Source: Streptomyces albiflavescens
GTDB lineage: Bacteria > Actinomycetota > Actinomycetes > Streptomycetales > Streptomycetaceae
Length of the DNA: 64,000 nucleotides
Assembly: GCF_014645835.1 (NCBI RefSeq)
Contig: NZ_BMMM01000007.1
Location: 24,607 to 88,606 of the forward strand
Reading direction: 5' to 3'
The notes below the pieces were generated by a model. The model was not told where the DNA came from. It saw nothing but the letters and a program-made list of their open reading frames with translations, and searched no databases. Shown here one piece after another: positions 62,779-64,000 of this stretch. The translations under genes and the position numbers were made by a program. The first letter of the stretch is position 1. The number at the start of each line of letters is the position of its first letter.

Positions 62779-63877
62779 GGGGGCGGGCGAGGGCGAGGCG
62801 CACGAGGAGAACGTGCACGAGGGCGGTGCGCACGATCTTCGTCACCACGGTGACGCGGAGGTGCGCGACGACGGTTCGGCGCTCATCGATCTCGCCGTGA
62901 ACGTCCGCGCGGACACGCCTCCGCCGTGGCTGCGCGAGCGGATCGCCGCGTCGCTGAGCGGGCTCGCGGCCTACCCGGACGGGCGGGCCGCGCGGGCCGC
63001 GGTGGCGGCGCGGCACGGGCTGCCGGTGGAACGGGTGCTGCTCACGGCGGGTGCCGCGGAGGCGTTCGTGCTGCTCGCGCGGGCCCTGAAAGTCCACCGA
63101 CCGGTGGTCGTGCACCCGCAGTTCACGGAACCGGAGGCCGCGCTGCGGGACGCGGGCCATACGGTCGACCGTGTTCTGCTCCGCCCGGAGGACGGCTTTC
63201 GTCTCGACCCCGCGGCCGTTCCCGAGGACGCCGACCTGGTCGTGATCGGCAATCCGACCAATCCGACGTCACTGCTGCATCCGGCCGCCTCGATCAGCGA
63301 ACTCGCCCGGCCCGGGCGGGTGTTGGTGGTCGACGAGGCGTTCATGGATGCGGTGCCGGGTGAGCGTGAGGCACTCGCCGGGCGGACGGACGTACCCGGG
63401 CTCGTGGTTCTGCGCAGCCTCACGAAGACGTGGGGGCTGGCGGGGCTGCGCATCGGCTACGTCCTCGCCTCCCCCGAGACGATCGCTTCCCTGGAGCGTG
63501 CCCAGCCGCTCTGGCCCGTCTCCACGCCCGCCCTTGCCGCGGCCGAGGCGTGTATGTCGGCCCAGGCGCTGGCGGAGGCCGCGCACGCGGCGCACCGGAT
63601 CGCGGCGGATCGGGCCCATCTGGTGGCTGGGCTCGAGGAGTTCGGGGTGGATGGGCTTCGGGTGGTGGAGCCCGCGGAGGGACCGTTCGTCCTGATCCGC
63701 CTTCCGCGTGCGGCCGCCGTGCGCCGGCGTCTTCGCGATCTTGGCTTCGCCGTGCGGCGTGGGGATACGTTTCCCGGGCTCGACGAGGAGTGGTTGCGGT
63801 TGGCGGTGCGGGACCGGGGGACCGTCAACCGGTTTCTGCAGGCCTTGGACCGGGCGGTGACGGTGGTCGGGGGCTGA
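62768..63877 (+). CDS. cobC: CobC-like PLP-dependent enzyme (threonine-phosphate decarboxylase type)
   Basis: 369 residues, aminotransferase fold type I. PLP lysine Lys220 in SLTKTWGLAGLRIGY; NPTNPTS and DEAFMDAVPG conserved. Actinobacterial Rv2231c-like proteins supply aminopropanol phosphate for the nucleotide loop. Residues ~1-35 form an acidic, His-containing extension (GEAHEENVHEGGAHDLRHHGD). Starts 11 bp inside cbiX, so the cbiX His tail and this start share DNA. Last gene of the cluster. Confidence 0.85.
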   Translation: MRTEGAGEGEAHEENVHEGGAHDLRHHGDAEVRDDGSALIDLAVNVRADTPPPWLRERIAASLSGLAAYPDGRAARAAVAARHGLPVERVLLTAGAAEAFVLLARALKVHRPVVVHPQFTEPEAALRDAGHTVDRVLLRPEDGFRLDPAAVPEDADLVVIGNPTNPTSLLHPAASISELARPGRVLVVDEAFMDAVPGEREALAGRTDVPGLVVLRSLTKTWGLAGLRIGYVLASPETIASLERAQPLWPVSTPALAAAEACMSAQALAEAAHAAHRIAADRAHLVAGLEEFGVDGLRVVEPAEGPFVLIRLPRAAAVRRRLRDLGFAVRRGDTFPGLDEEWLRLAVRDRGTVNRFLQALDRAVTVVGG

Positions 63878-63951
63878 GGCGGGATGTTTTCGCCCCTCCG
63901 CCCCTGCCCGTCCCGTACCAGCCTTCGGCTGCGGGTTCGTGGGGGCTGGTC

Positions 63952-63995
63952 GCGCAGTTCCCCGCGCCCCTTTCCAGGGGTGCGGGGAACTGCGC
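63952..63995 (+). terminator. Terminator/Streptomyces palindromic repeat after the cobalamin cluster
   Basis: GCGCAGTTCCCCGCGCCCC pairs with AGGGGTGCGGGGAACTGCGC around TTTCC; one internal mismatch. Same repeat family as 33292-33350. Preceding 63878-63951 contains no gene. Confidence 0.85.
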
Positions 63996-64000
63996 AATCT

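Overview
The window is a high-GC (about 72%) actinobacterial chromosome segment, almost certainly Streptomyces. Codon third positions are nearly all G or C, genes overlap as ATGA/GTGA/TGATG, GTG starts are common, and Streptomyces-type hairpin repeats occur. From memory, the gene order (tyrS, moaA, symporter, subtilase, SURF1, enoyl-CoA hydratase, gbn, ABC-F, pit, cobalamin genes) follows the S. coelicolor SCO1817-SCO1859 region. This is core-region DNA: I see no phage, IS element, CRISPR array, tRNA or rRNA.

Layout. 1-4.1 kb: tldD (5' end outside the window), pmbA, tyrS. 4.1-8.9 kb: small membrane and hypothetical proteins, moaA, an acetate/solute symporter with its DUF485 partner. 9.1-12.3 kb: two tandem, equal-length secreted subtilases. 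12.3-19.2 kb: CoA transferase with swapped halves, CopD-like protein, Zn alcohol dehydrogenase, YhhN-like protein, sterol-desaturase-like protein, VIT1-like transporter. 19.2-24.2 kb: a compact operon of two amidohydrolases, an SDR and an acetoacetate-decarboxylase-like enzyme, divergent from a TetR regulator with a palindromic operator between them. 24.8-29.9 kb: exonuclease-BRCT protein, metallothionein-like protein, SURF1, GH15 enzyme, atypical SDR. 30.0-33.3 kb: Asp23/Gls24-AmaP envelope-stress cluster. 33.4-43.3 kb: enoyl-CoA hydratase, gbn (nucleoid-associated protein), ABC-F ATPase, beta-propeller protein, an internally deleted metallopeptidase, VOC protein, hydrolases, GH25 lysozyme. 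43.4-45.0 kb: PHO-box-controlled phosphate transporter.

45.3-63.9 kb is a cobalamin (B12) biosynthesis supercluster under a cobalamin riboswitch: cobD(cbiB), cobQ, cobN, a ChlI/ChlD-type chelatase, cobO, cobB, cobI; an antisense ZIP metal transporter; then cobM, cobL, cobJ (CbiG-CbiH fusion), cobH, cbiX with a His-rich tail, and a CobC-like PLP enzyme. Nearly every junction is a 1-11 bp stop/start overlap, so the genes are translationally coupled. The set mixes a late (aerobic) cobalt chelatase with early-insertion (anaerobic-type) proteins CbiX and CbiG.

Most notable: a rare-codon 25-residue leader ORF between the B12 riboswitch and cobD; at least nine short tandem-repeat tracts (15-33 nt units) inside or just after genes between 14 and 38 kb; a metallopeptidase gene whose N-terminus is joined in frame to its own C-terminal tail; a cluster of six GATC sites in 68 bp upstream of gbn, whose product is reported to bind GATC; and hairpin repeats that lie inside cobB and chelatase coding sequence.
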